Assembly (NCBI RefSeq): GCF_900188165.1
Contig: NZ_FZOS01000008.1
Coordinates: forward strand, 1 to 64,000
Source: Edaphosphingomonas laterariae
GTDB lineage: Bacteria; Pseudomonadota; Alphaproteobacteria; Sphingomonadales; Sphingomonadaceae
Length of the DNA: 64,000 nt
Direction: 5' to 3'
The first letter of the stretch is position 1. Every line of letters begins with the position of its first letter. The position numbers and the translations under genes are program-made. Shown here piece by piece: positions 54,224 to 62,483 of the stretch. Below the pieces are notes generated by a model. That model did no database searches and was not told the DNA's origin. It saw only the letters and a program-made list of their open reading frames with translations.

Positions 54224-55084
54224 ATGAGCGGCATCACCTCGCGTTTCGCGCCCAGCCCCACGGGCGCGCTGCATCTCGGCCATGCCTATTCGGCGATCCG
54301 CGCGCATGATCTGGCGCGCGCGGCGGGCGGCCGGTTTCTGCTGCGGATTGAGGATATCGACCCCGGCCGCACGCGCGAGGCGCATATCACGGCGATCATC
54401 GAGGATCTCGCCTGGCTCGGCCTCGGTTGGGATGGCGAAGTTGTCCGCCAGTCGGCGCGGCTGGGCCTTTACGCTGCCGCGCTCGATCGGCTGAAGGCGA
54501 TGGATCTCGTCTATCCATGTTTCTGCACGCGCGCCGAAATCGCGGCGAGCGCGGCGGCGCCGCATGGCGACGAGGCGCCCGTCTATCCCGGCACCTGCCG
54601 CCATCTCGATGCCGCGACGCGCGCGGGGCGCATGGCGGCGGAACCCCATGCCTGGCGGATCGCGATGGATGCGGCCGTGGCCCGCGCGGGGCCGCTGGCC
54701 TGGCGTGACGACATCGCCGGGGCGGTCGTCGCGGTGCCGGAAAAGCAGGGCGATGTCGTGCTCGCCCGCAAGGATGCGCCGGTTTCCTATCATCTCGCGG
54801 TCGTGGTCGACGATGCCGCGCAAGGGATCAGCGATGTGGTGCGCGGGCAGGATCTGTTCGCCGCCACCCATGTCCATCGGCTGCTGCAGGCGCTGCTCGA
54901 TCTGCCGACGCCGCTTTATCATCACCATGCGTTGCTGGTCGGGCCGGATGGGCGCCGGCTGGCGAAGCGCGATGGCGCGCCGGCGCTTGCCTTGCTGCGC
55001 CACGATGGTCAGGACGGCCGCGAACTCGCCGATGGCCTGCGCCGGGGGCAATTCCCCGCTGGCATTTTTGACCAGAAGGCATAG
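54224..55084 (+). CDS. gluQ: Glutamyl-Q tRNA(Asp) synthetase
   Basis: A 286-aa truncated GluRS paralogue that attaches Glu to queuosine-34 of tRNA-Asp. It has the catalytic domain only: FAPSPTGALHLGHAYSA (HIGH-type HLGH) and RLAKRDGAP in place of KMSKS. Zinc ligands are probable in YPCFCTRAEI and YPGTCR. It lacks the anticodon-binding domain. The start is the ATG at 54224; the next gene starts 12 bp after the stop. Confidence 0.95.
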   Translation: MSGITSRFAPSPTGALHLGHAYSAIRAHDLARAAGGRFLLRIEDIDPGRTREAHITAIIEDLAWLGLGWDGEVVRQSARLGLYAAALDRLKAMDLVYPCFCTRAEIAASAAAPHGDEAPVYPGTCRHLDAATRAGRMAAEPHAWRIAMDAAVARAGPLAWRDDIAGAVVAVPEKQGDVVLARKDAPVSYHLAVVVDDAAQGISDVVRGQDLFAATHVHRLLQALLDLPTPLYHHHALLVGPDGRRLAKRDGAPALALLRHDGQDGRELADGLRRGQFPAGIFDQKA

Positions 55085-55096
55085 ACTAAACCCATT

Positions 55097-55324
55097 ATGG
55101 CGGCATTCCTCATCTTCCTCCTGGTGCTCGCAATGGTGGCCACGGTCATCGCGCTGAGCCGCGGTGTCATCACCTTTGCCAAGACCACCGAGGCCGATGT
55201 CACCGGCGAAGGCCCCAATCTCAACGGGCAGCGCCAGAACAAGCTGATGCAGGCACGCATCGGCTTTCAGGCGCTGGCGATCATCATCGTCATCCTTTTC
55301 CTGCTGATGGCGCGCGGCGGCTGA
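55097..55324 (+). CDS. HIG1-like twin-transmembrane protein
   Basis: A 75-aa protein with two membrane helices (AAFLIFLLVLAMVATVIALS and ALAIIIVILFLLMA) joined by a polar loop ending RQNKLMQARIGFQ. That RxNK(M/L)M(R/Q)ARx(x)FQ sequence is the HIG1 domain signature known from respirasome-associated proteins. In alphaproteobacteria such proteins are often encoded beside PduO-type adenosyltransferase, as here. The role in respiration is inferred from the family. Confidence 0.85.
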   Translation: MAAFLIFLLVLAMVATVIALSRGVITFAKTTEADVTGEGPNLNGQRQNKLMQARIGFQALAIIIVILFLLMARGG

Positions 55325-55351
55325 GGCCGAAGCGGGCGGCGCAGGCGGGCG

Positions 55352-55924
55352 ATGGTTAAGCTCAACAAGATTTATACGCGCACGGGCGACGCCGGCATGA
55401 CCGGGCTGGTCGATGGGTCGCGCGTGTCCAAGGCCGATGCGCGCATGGCGGCGATCGGCGACGTCGACGAAGCCAATTCGGCGATCGGCGTCGCGCTCCA
55501 GCATGTCGCCGATCCGGCCCATGCCGCCTTGCTGTCGCGCATCCAGAACGAATTGTTCGATCTCGGCGCCGATCTCGCCACGCCGGGCGAGGGCGATTTC
55601 ACGCCGGGCGAAATGGAATTGCGCATCACGGCGTCGCAGGTCGAGCGTCTGGAACGCGAAATCGACATGCTCAACGAAAGCCTCGCGCCGCTGCGCAGCT
55701 TCATCCTGCCAGCCGGTCCGGGGCCGATCGCGCTGCTCCATCTGGCCCGCGCCGTGGTCCGCCGGGCCGAACGCTCGGCCGTGGCGGCGGCACGGGATGT
55801 CGCGCTCAATCCGCAGGCGCTCGCTTATATCAACCGCCTGTCGGATCATCTTTTCGTTCTCGCCCGGCTGATTGCGTCGCGTGGCGCGGGCGATGTGCTG
55901 TGGCAGCCGGGGGCCACCCGCTGA
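55352..55924 (+). CDS. Cob(I)yrinic acid a,c-diamide adenosyltransferase, PduO type
   Basis: A 190-aa ATP:cob(I)alamin adenosyltransferase making coenzyme B12. The ATP-binding N-terminus KIYTRTGDAGMTGLVDG is diagnostic, and GDVDEANSAIG, FILPAG and RRAERSAV (conserved active-site Arg/Glu) follow in order. The ATG at 55352 has only a weak upstream site. No other cobalamin gene lies in the window, so the enzyme may serve salvage. Confidence 0.95.
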   Translation: MVKLNKIYTRTGDAGMTGLVDGSRVSKADARMAAIGDVDEANSAIGVALQHVADPAHAALLSRIQNELFDLGADLATPGEGDFTPGEMELRITASQVERLEREIDMLNESLAPLRSFILPAGPGPIALLHLARAVVRRAERSAVAAARDVALNPQALAYINRLSDHLFVLARLIASRGAGDVLWQPGATR

Positions 55925-55941
55925 ACTGAACCGATGCAACC

Positions 55942-57282
55942 ATGGCGGCGCTGATCCGTTGGGCGGCCATGGCTTTTCGGCGATCCGAGGCGGTGGAACA
56001 GGCCGAGGCGGTGGAACAGGTCCGGCCACAGGCCGGGCTGGCCAGTCGCTACACCGCCACCCGCGCGCTGTCGGTCGCGTTGGCCGCACCTTTGTCCGAT
56101 GCGGATGCGACCGCGCAGTCGATGCCCGATGCCTCGCCCGCCAAATGGCATCTCGCCCACACGACCTGGTTCTTCGAAACCTTCGTGCTGCGCGATCATG
56201 CGCCGGGCTACTGCGTCCACGATCCGCGCTGGGCGCATCTGTTCAACAGCTATTATGAAGCGGAAGGGCCGCGCCATCCGCGCCCGCACCGGGGGCTGCT
56301 CACCCGCCCCAGCCTGAGCGAGATCGTCGAGTGGCGCAGCTTCGTCGATTATGCGCTTACGGTGGCATTGCCCGCCTTCGACGCGCCGGTCCGCGCGCTC
56401 GTGGAACTCGGCATCCAGCATGAACAGCAGCATCAGGAACTGCTGCTGACGGACATCCTCAACCTGTTCGCCGCCAATCCGCTGCTGCCGCCGATCTGGG
56501 ATGCCGCGCGTGCGTCGGCCCCCGCACCGTCGCCGCAGCCACTGCGTTGGTTCGCGGGGCGGGAAGGGCTGGTCGAGATCGGCCGCGACCAATCCGATCA
56601 GGGCTTCGGCTTCGATTGCGAAGGGCCGCGCCACGCCGCCCTGCTCACGCCGCATCTGCTGGCCGAGCGGTTGGTCACCAACGCTGAGTGGCAGGATTTC
56701 ATCGCCGATGGCGGCTATGTCCGGCCCCAGCTCTGGCTGTCGGATGGCTGGGCCTGGGTGCAGGCGAACGCGATCGACGCGCCGCTCTACTGGCGCCGGG
56801 CCGAACCGCGTGGCCCGTGGCGCAGCTTCGCGCTCGATGGCCTGCACAGCCTTCGCGATGGCGATCCCGTCACCCATATCAGCTATTATGAAGCCGATGC
56901 CTTCGCGCGCTGGGCTGGCGCGCGCCTGCCCACCGAGGCCGAATGGGAAAGTGCGGGCGCCAACCATGATCCGGCTGCCGGCAATCAGCTCGATGCGGCG
57001 GGCGCGGTCCGTCCGCTGGCGGCGGAGGGCGATGGGGCGCTGCGCCAGATGTTCGGCGATGCCTGGGAATGGACGGCCAGCGCCTATCATCCCTATCCGG
57101 GCTTCCGCCCGGCGGCGGGGGCCGTCGGCGAATATAATGGCAAGTTCATGAGCGGGCAGATGGTGCTGAAAGGCGGCAGCTGCGCCACGCCGCGCGGCCA
57201 TGTCCGCGCCTCCTATCGCAACTTCTTCTACCCCCATCAGCGCTGGCAGTTCACCGGCGTCCGGCTGGCGCGGGATCGGTGA
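55942..57282 (+). CDS. egtB: Ergothioneine biosynthesis protein EgtB (iron-dependent sulfoxide synthase)
   Basis: A 446-aa non-haem iron enzyme joining cysteine or gamma-glutamylcysteine to hercynine. The N-terminal DinB-like domain carries the iron histidines: one in KWHLAHTTWFFE and two in GIQHEQQHQELLL. The C-terminal FGE-sulfatase-like domain includes RLVTNAEWQDFI, RLPTEAEWE and GDAWEWTASAYHPYPGF. Residues 16-27 contain a tandem duplication (EAVEQAEAVEQV) from an 18-bp repeat at 55987-56022. The stop is 1 bp before egtD. Confidence 0.96.
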   Translation: MAALIRWAAMAFRRSEAVEQAEAVEQVRPQAGLASRYTATRALSVALAAPLSDADATAQSMPDASPAKWHLAHTTWFFETFVLRDHAPGYCVHDPRWAHLFNSYYEAEGPRHPRPHRGLLTRPSLSEIVEWRSFVDYALTVALPAFDAPVRALVELGIQHEQQHQELLLTDILNLFAANPLLPPIWDAARASAPAPSPQPLRWFAGREGLVEIGRDQSDQGFGFDCEGPRHAALLTPHLLAERLVTNAEWQDFIADGGYVRPQLWLSDGWAWVQANAIDAPLYWRRAEPRGPWRSFALDGLHSLRDGDPVTHISYYEADAFARWAGARLPTEAEWESAGANHDPAAGNQLDAAGAVRPLAAEGDGALRQMFGDAWEWTASAYHPYPGFRPAAGAVGEYNGKFMSGQMVLKGGSCATPRGHVRASYRNFFYPHQRWQFTGVRLARDR

Positions 57283-57283
57283 G

Positions 57284-58258
57284 ATGGCCGATATAGTCGC
57301 GCTCGATCGGCCGTCGGCGACGCTGGCGGCGTTCCGCGCCGATGTGCTGGCGGGGCTTGGCGCGCGGCCCCGGGCGATACCGGCGCGATGGTTCTACGAT
57401 CGGCGTGGCTCCGAACTGTTCGAGGCGATCACCCGCCTGCCGGAATATTATCCCACCCGCACCGAAACCGCGTTGCTGGCCGAGCGGGCAGGGGAGGTCG
57501 CGGCGATCGTCGGGCCGGGCCGCGCGGTGATCGAATTCGGTTCGGGCTCGTCGGCCAAGACGCCTCATCTTCTCGCCGCCATTGCCCCCGCCGCTTATGT
57601 GCCGATCGACATATCGGGGGATTTCCTGCGGCAGTCTGCGGATGCGCTGGCAGGGCGTTTTCCCGGCCTGCCGATCCTGCCGGTCGAGGCCGATTTCCTG
57701 AAGGCGATGCCGATGCCCGCCGCCGTCGCCGGGCTGCCGCGACTGGGTTTCTTTCCCGGATCGACGATCGGCAATCTGGGCGCCGCACCGGCGGTCGATC
57801 TGCTGCGCCGCATGGCCGATGCGCTGGGCGAAGGCGCGATGCTGCTGATCGGGATGGACCGGGTTAAGGCGCCCGAAATCCTGATTCCCGCCTATGACGA
57901 TGCCGCCGGCGTGACGGCGGCGTTCAATTTCAACCTGCTCCACCGCATCAACCGCGAGCTGGATGGCGATATTCCGGTCGCCGCCTTCCGCCATCGCGCG
58001 CTCTGGAACGACTGGGCGGCGCGGATGGAAATGCATCTTGTGGCGGCCGATGACGTGGCTTTCACCGTCGCTGGCCGATCGTTCGAGATCGCGGCGGGCG
58101 AGACGATTCATACGGAAAACAGCCATAAATACGGCCCACGGGGCGCCCGCCTGCTGCTCGCGGCCGGTGGGTGGACGCCATTGCGCGAATGGGTGGACGG
58201 CGAAGGCCTGTTCGCGCTGCTGCTGGCCGAGGCCCGCCCGCCCGCTTCGGCGCCCTGA
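57284..58258 (+). CDS. egtD: L-histidine N(alpha)-methyltransferase EgtD
   Basis: A 324-aa SAM methyltransferase trimethylating histidine to hercynine. Motifs are RWFYDRRGSELFEAITRLPE and YYPTRTETALL at the N-terminus, the SAM site VIEFGSGSSAKTPHLL, and FFPGSTIGNL, IHTENSHKY (substrate-binding region). The ATG at 57284 follows the egtB stop by one base, giving a compact two-gene ergothioneine unit; no egtA, egtC or egtE is present, so the C-S lyase must be elsewhere. Confidence 0.96.
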   Translation: MADIVALDRPSATLAAFRADVLAGLGARPRAIPARWFYDRRGSELFEAITRLPEYYPTRTETALLAERAGEVAAIVGPGRAVIEFGSGSSAKTPHLLAAIAPAAYVPIDISGDFLRQSADALAGRFPGLPILPVEADFLKAMPMPAAVAGLPRLGFFPGSTIGNLGAAPAVDLLRRMADALGEGAMLLIGMDRVKAPEILIPAYDDAAGVTAAFNFNLLHRINRELDGDIPVAAFRHRALWNDWAARMEMHLVAADDVAFTVAGRSFEIAAGETIHTENSHKYGPRGARLLLAAGGWTPLREWVDGEGLFALLLAEARPPASAP

Positions 58259-58314
58259 ACATCCGGGCGCATAATAGAGTCCCGCAATTGCGCGAATGAC
58301 GATAAGGGGGCGTC

Positions 58315-59691
58315 ATGTCCAAGCTCCCTGTGGTCGCGATCGTCGGCCGGCCGAATGTCGGCAAGTCCACTTTGTTCAATCGCCTCGTCGGCAAGAAGCT
58401 CGCGCTTGTCGACGATCGGCCCGGCGTGACCCGCGACCGGCGCGAAGGCGACGCGACGCTGCTCGGCGTGGAATTCCGCGTCATCGACACGGCGGGTTTC
58501 GAGGATGACGATCCCGATACGCTGCCCGGCCGGATGCGCCGGCAGACCGAGGCGGCGGTGGAAACCGCCGACGTCGCCCTGTTCCTGATCGACGCGCGTG
58601 CCGGCGTGATGCCGCTCGACGAAGAGATCGCCCGCTGGCTCCGCGGCGGCAACACGCCGGTGGTGGTGCTGGCCAACAAGGCCGAAGGCAGGGCCGGCGA
58701 AAGCGGCGTGCTCGAATCCTTCGGGCTCGGCTTCGGCGATCCCGTGCCGTTCAGCGCCGAACATGGCGAGGGCCTGGCCGATCTGTTCACCGCGCTCCTC
58801 CCTTATGTCGATCGCGACGAAGAGGATTTCGAGGAGGAGATCGAGGAGGATGAGGAGGGCCGCCCGACCGGCCCGCTCAAGCTCGCCATCGTCGGCCGGC
58901 CCAATGCCGGCAAGTCGACGCTGGTCAACCGCATGCTGGGCGAGGAACGGATGATTACCGGCCCCGAAGCCGGCATCACCCGCGATTCGATCGCCATCGA
59001 CTGGGAATGGACCGACAAGGACGGCAATGTCCGCCCGGTCCGCCTGATCGACACCGCCGGCATGCGCAAGCGCGCCCGCGTGCAGGACAAGCTGGAAAAG
59101 CTTTCGGTCGCCGATGCGCTGCACGCCGTCGATTTCGCCGAGGTCGTGGTGCTGCTGCTCGATGCGACGCTGGGCCTGGAGGCGCAGGATCTGCGCATCG
59201 CCGACAAGGTGCTGCAGGAAGGGCGCGCGCTGATCATCGCGCTCAACAAATGGGACGTGGCGGATAATCCGCCGGCCCTGTTCCAGGGCATTCGCACCGC
59301 GCTCGACGAAGGGCTGGCGCAGGTGAAGGGCCTGCCGCTGCTTACCGTCTCGGCGGTCACCGGGCGTGGCATCGACCAGTTGATCGAAGCGGCGTTCGAA
59401 ACCCGCGAAGCCTGGTCGAAGCGGATCTCCACCGGCCAGCTCAACCGCTGGTTTGAAAAGGCGATCGAGAAGAATCCGCCGCCCGCGCCCGGCGGCCGGC
59501 GGATCAAGCTGCGCTATCTGACCCAGGCCAAGACGCGGCCGCCCGGCTTCATCCTGTTCGGCACGCGGGTGGATGAATTGCCCGAAAGCTATCGCCGCTA
59601 TCTGGTCAACGGCATCCGTCGCGATCTCGGCTTCGGTGCCGTACCGGTGCGGTTGACCATGCGCGCCCCCAAAAACCCCTTCGATTCCTGA
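58315..59691 (+). CDS. der: Ribosome-associated GTPase Der (EngA)
   Basis: A 458-aa tandem-GTPase required for 50S assembly. GTPase 1 has G1 GRPNVGKST, G3 DTAGF and G4 NKAEG; the G4 is NKAE rather than NKxD. GTPase 2 has GRPNAGKST, DTAGM and NKWD. A long acidic linker (DEEDFEEEIEEDEEG) joins them, and the C-terminal KH-like domain ends NPFDS. A GGGGG-containing site precedes the ATG. It is followed 2 bp later by the TusA-like gene. Confidence 0.97.
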   Translation: MSKLPVVAIVGRPNVGKSTLFNRLVGKKLALVDDRPGVTRDRREGDATLLGVEFRVIDTAGFEDDDPDTLPGRMRRQTEAAVETADVALFLIDARAGVMPLDEEIARWLRGGNTPVVVLANKAEGRAGESGVLESFGLGFGDPVPFSAEHGEGLADLFTALLPYVDRDEEDFEEEIEEDEEGRPTGPLKLAIVGRPNAGKSTLVNRMLGEERMITGPEAGITRDSIAIDWEWTDKDGNVRPVRLIDTAGMRKRARVQDKLEKLSVADALHAVDFAEVVVLLLDATLGLEAQDLRIADKVLQEGRALIIALNKWDVADNPPALFQGIRTALDEGLAQVKGLPLLTVSAVTGRGIDQLIEAAFETREAWSKRISTGQLNRWFEKAIEKNPPPAPGGRRIKLRYLTQAKTRPPGFILFGTRVDELPESYRRYLVNGIRRDLGFGAVPVRLTMRAPKNPFDS

Positions 59692-59693
59692 GC

Positions 59694-59894
59694 GTGATCG
59701 TCGTCGATGCCCGGGGGATGCGCTGTCCCTGGCCTGCCTTGCGCCTGGCGAAAGCCGTGCGGGAGGCGGGCGCGGGCGCATCGGTGCGGGTGCTGGCGGA
59801 TGATCCCGCCGCGCCGCGTGAAATCGCGGCGCTCGCCGGCCAGCATGGCTGGCGGATCGAGGAAGAGGACGCGGCGCTGATCATTTTCGCCTGA
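59694..59894 (+). CDS. TusA-family sulfurtransferase
   Basis: A 66-aa SirA/TusA-like protein beginning MIVVDARGMRCPWPALRLAKAV. The Cys of the CPxP motif (CPWP) is the sulfur-carrying residue. It relays persulfide sulfur, for example to tRNA thiolation or cofactor synthesis; the specific partner is unknown. The GTG start lies 2 bp after the der stop, so it is translated from the der message. Confidence 0.92.
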   Translation: MIVVDARGMRCPWPALRLAKAVREAGAGASVRVLADDPAAPREIAALAGQHGWRIEEEDAALIIFA

Positions 59895-59987
59895 TCCGTT
59901 GGCCGCCGCGTCAACGCGGCCTTTACGATTTTCGGGCAATGGACGCTGGCGTGAATATGGCAGCGGCCAGTGCAAGGGGAGCGGAAA

Positions 59988-60419
59988 TTGGCCAGTGATA
60001 TGGGCACCTTGGTCGATTGGGGGGTCTTCTCTCGCACGCGGACCGAGCTTGGCGCGGGCTTTGTGCGGATTCTCGGCTATTTCCGGGAAGACGGCACCAA
60101 GGCCATCGGCGCGATCGAGGATGCGATTCGCGCGCGCAACGCCACCGCCATCGTCATCCCGGCGCATACGCTGAAGGGCGAATCGCTCCAGTTCGGCGCG
60201 CAGCCGCTGGCGGAACTCGCCGAACATATCGAAAAGGTCGCGCGTCGTTGCGTCGAGGCCCGCAACGAGCCGGATGAACTGCTGCCCGACGTCGTTCGGC
60301 TGCGCCCGCTGTTCGAACAGACCATGGCCCAGATCGACCGCGAGGCGAGCCCGCTGATGCAGCGGCGCAATGCCGCCGGCTTCGGCCGCCGCACGCCCAC
60401 CACCTTCGGCCAGGGCTGA
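59988..60419 (+). CDS. Histidine phosphotransfer (Hpt) domain protein
   Basis: A roughly 143-aa single-domain phosphotransfer protein. The phosphorylatable His is in PAHTLKGESLQFGAQPLAEL, the Hpt signature. A basic tail (about 120-143) follows. It has no kinase or receiver neighbour, so its partners lie elsewhere. The start is uncertain: TTG at 59988 has AGGGGAG six bases upstream and is preferred; ATG at 60000 and GTG at 59970 are alternatives in the same frame. Confidence 0.88.
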   Translation: MASDMGTLVDWGVFSRTRTELGAGFVRILGYFREDGTKAIGAIEDAIRARNATAIVIPAHTLKGESLQFGAQPLAELAEHIEKVARRCVEARNEPDELLPDVVRLRPLFEQTMAQIDREASPLMQRRNAAGFGRRTPTTFGQG

Positions 60420-60488
60420 AGCCGGCGCAGGGCTTGCCAGCGCCAGGCCGCGATGCTCAGACGGGCCGTCGATGACGGAGCACGGCCC

Positions 60489-60860
60489 ATGACACCCTGG
60501 ATATGGCTTGGCGGTTCGATCGCGCTGGAAATCGCGGCGACGTCGTTTCTGAAGGCATCGGAAGGCTTTTCGCGCCCGGCTTATGCGGTGGCGGCGCTCG
60601 CGCTCTACGGCGCCTGTTTCTGGCTGCTGTCGTTCACGCTGATGCGGATTCCGGTGGGGGTCGCTTATGCGATCTGGTCGGGCATCGGGATCGTCGCGAT
60701 CGCGTTGATCGGGTTGGTCGCGTTTCGCCAGCCGCTGGCGCCGCTGCAATGGGGCTGCATCGCCCTGATCGTCGTGGGCGCGGTGGGGTTGAACCTCACC
60801 ACGCCGCACGATGCGAAAGCTGCCGATCAGCGCGTCGGAACCGGCTCCGGCCCCGAATAA
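60489..60860 (+). CDS. Small multidrug resistance (SMR) family transporter
   Basis: A 123-aa four-helix membrane protein. The essential Glu in helix 1 is in [14 protein letters not shown], and the helix 3-4 region has [19 protein letters not shown], the SMR signature. The family exports cationic compounds or guanidinium, coupled to protons. The C-terminal 17 residues are hydrophilic and extend past the usual SMR end. The last 34 bases overlap the 3' end of the convergent dehydrogenase gene. The ATG at 60489 has GGAG upstream. Confidence 0.93.
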   Translation: MTPWIWLGGSIALEIAATSFLKASEGFSRPAYAVAALALYGACFWLLSFTLMRIPVGVAYAIWSGIGIVAIALIGLVAFRQPLAPLQWGCIALIVVGAVGLNLTTPHDAKAADQRVGTGSGPE

Positions 60861-61696
60861 TCGTAGAAGCCACGGCCGGTCTTGCGGCCCAGCCAGCCGG
60901 CTTCGACATATTTCACCAGCAGCGGGGCCGGGCGATATTTGGGATCGCCGAAATCGTCCTGCAGCACCTTAAGGATCAGCAGGATCGTATCGAGGCCGAT
61001 CATGTCGGCCAAGGTCAGCGGGCCCATCGGGTGGCCGAGGCCGAGCTTCACGCCCTTGTCGATATCGACGATCGAACCGACGCCTTCACCCACCGCGAAA
61101 AAGGCTTCGTTGAGCAGCGGCAGCAGGATGCGGTTGACGACGAAGCAGGGCGAATCCTGCGCGATCACGGTTTCCTTGCCGACGCGCTTGGCGAAGTCCT
61201 GCGCCACCGCGACGCTGGCATCGGACGTGGCAAGGCCGCGGATCACCTCCATCAGCGGCATCAGCGGCACCGGATTGAAGAAGTGCATGCCGATGAAGCG
61301 CGACGGATCGACCGACGCCTGCGCCAGCCGGGTGATCGAAATCGACGAGGTGTTCGACGCGAGCACCGCATCGGGGCCCATCACCTTGCCGACATTCTGG
61401 AAGATCACGCGCTTGATGTCCTCGCGCTCGGTCGCCGCTTCGATGACGAGGCCGGCCGTCGCCATCGGGGCGAGATCGCCGATCGCCTGAATCCGCGCCA
61501 CGGCGGCGTCGGCGTCAGCGGCGTCGAGCTTGCCCTTCTCGACCTGCTTGCCAAGGATCCTGGCGATGCCGGCCTTGCCCTTGTCGGCCAGTTCTTGCGA
61601 CACGTCGGACAGGAAGACGGTGTAGCCCGCCTGTGCCGCCACCTGGGCAATGCCCGCCCCCATCTGGCCCGCGCCGATCACGCCAATGCTGTCCAT
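60827..61696 (-). CDS. 3-hydroxybutyryl-CoA dehydrogenase
   Basis: A 289-aa NAD(P)-dependent enzyme interconverting acetoacetyl-CoA and 3-hydroxybutyryl-CoA. The Rossmann motif is [14 protein letters not shown]. The catalytic His is in [17 protein letters not shown] and substrate residues are in [18 protein letters not shown] is the typical ending. It probably serves fatty-acid or polyhydroxyalkanoate metabolism. Its 3' end overlaps the SMR gene on the other strand. Confidence 0.96.
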   Translation of the reverse strand: MDSIGVIGAGQMGAGIAQVAAQAGYTVFLSDVSQELADKGKAGIARILGKQVEKGKLDAADADAAVARIQAIGDLAPMATAGLVIEAATEREDIKRVIFQNVGKVMGPDAVLASNTSSISITRLAQASVDPSRFIGMHFFNPVPLMPLMEVIRGLATSDASVAVAQDFAKRVGKETVIAQDSPCFVVNRILLPLLNEAFFAVGEGVGSIVDIDKGVKLGLGHPMGPLTLADMIGLDTILLILKVLQDDFGDPKYRPAPLLVKYVEAGWLGRKTGRGFYDYSGPEPVPTR

Positions 61697-61789
61697 CGTC
61701 CTGTCCTTCCGTCGCTTGATCGCGGCTGCGGATAAGGGAGGATGCGGGCGAAGGGAAGCTGGCGATCGATCGGGGCGGGGGAAAGCGTT

Positions 61790-62401
61790 TCAGCCGCGCA
61801 ACTGCGCGGCCGCCCGCGCGGCGGCTTCGATCTTCGCCTTGTCCGGCGCCCCCTTGGGCACCACCCAGCTTCCGCCGACGCACTTCACCGCCGGGATCGC
61901 CAGCCAGTCGGCGGCGGTCGCTTCGGTGATGCCGCCGGTGGGGCAGAAGCGGGCGGTGTGGAACGGTGCGGCCAGCGCCTTCAGCGCGGGGATGCCGCCA
62001 TTGGCCTCGGCGGGGAAGAATTTGAAGCGGGTCAGGCCAAGGTCGAGCCCGCGCATGATGTCCGCCGCGGTGGCGATGCCGGGCAGGAAGGGGACACCGC
62101 TCTTCACCGCGGCCTTGCCCAGCGTCTTGGTCAGCCCCGGCGACACGATGAAGCGCGCGCCGGCATCGACCGCGGCTTCGAGCTGATCGGGATTGAGCAC
62201 CGTGCCGGCACCCACCACCGCGCCGTCCACCTTCGCCATCTCGCGGATCACATCCAGCGCGGCCGGCGTGCGCAGGGTCACCTCCAGCGCGCGCAGCCCG
62301 CCGGCGACGAGCGCCTCGGCGATCGGCCGGGCATCCGCGATATTGTCGATCACCAGCACCGGCACCACCGGGGCGAGTTCCATCACCTCGTCGATCGTCA
62401 T
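61790..62401 (-). CDS. eda: 2-keto-3-deoxy-6-phosphogluconate aldolase
   Basis: A 203-aa class I aldolase splitting KDPG into pyruvate and glyceraldehyde-3-phosphate. VVPVLVIDN and LEVTLRTPAAL (catalytic Glu) begin the TIM barrel; VGAGTVL, FIVSPG and RFKFFPAEANGG follow, the latter with the Schiff-base Lys; CPTGGI binds phosphate. The ATG at 62399-62401 fits family N-termini (MTIDEVM); an ATG 12 bases upstream is the alternative. It lies 82 bp after edd, completing the Entner-Doudoroff pair. Confidence 0.96.
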   Translation of the reverse strand: MTIDEVMELAPVVPVLVIDNIADARPIAEALVAGGLRALEVTLRTPAALDVIREMAKVDGAVVGAGTVLNPDQLEAAVDAGARFIVSPGLTKTLGKAAVKSGVPFLPGIATAADIMRGLDLGLTRFKFFPAEANGGIPALKALAAPFHTARFCPTGGITEATAADWLAIPAVKCVGGSWVVPKGAPDKAKIEAAARAAAQLRG

Positions 62402-62483
62402 GTTCGGTCCCATATTTGGAGCGATTTCAAAGCCGATGGCATCCTCTGCCGGCTCGGAAATCGCGGCCTGATATCCAATCTCT

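Noticed and set aside
54206-56089. A 627-codon minus-strand frame opposite gluQ, the HIG1-like gene and the adenosyltransferase
   Set aside because: It spans three plus-strand genes with clear family motifs.
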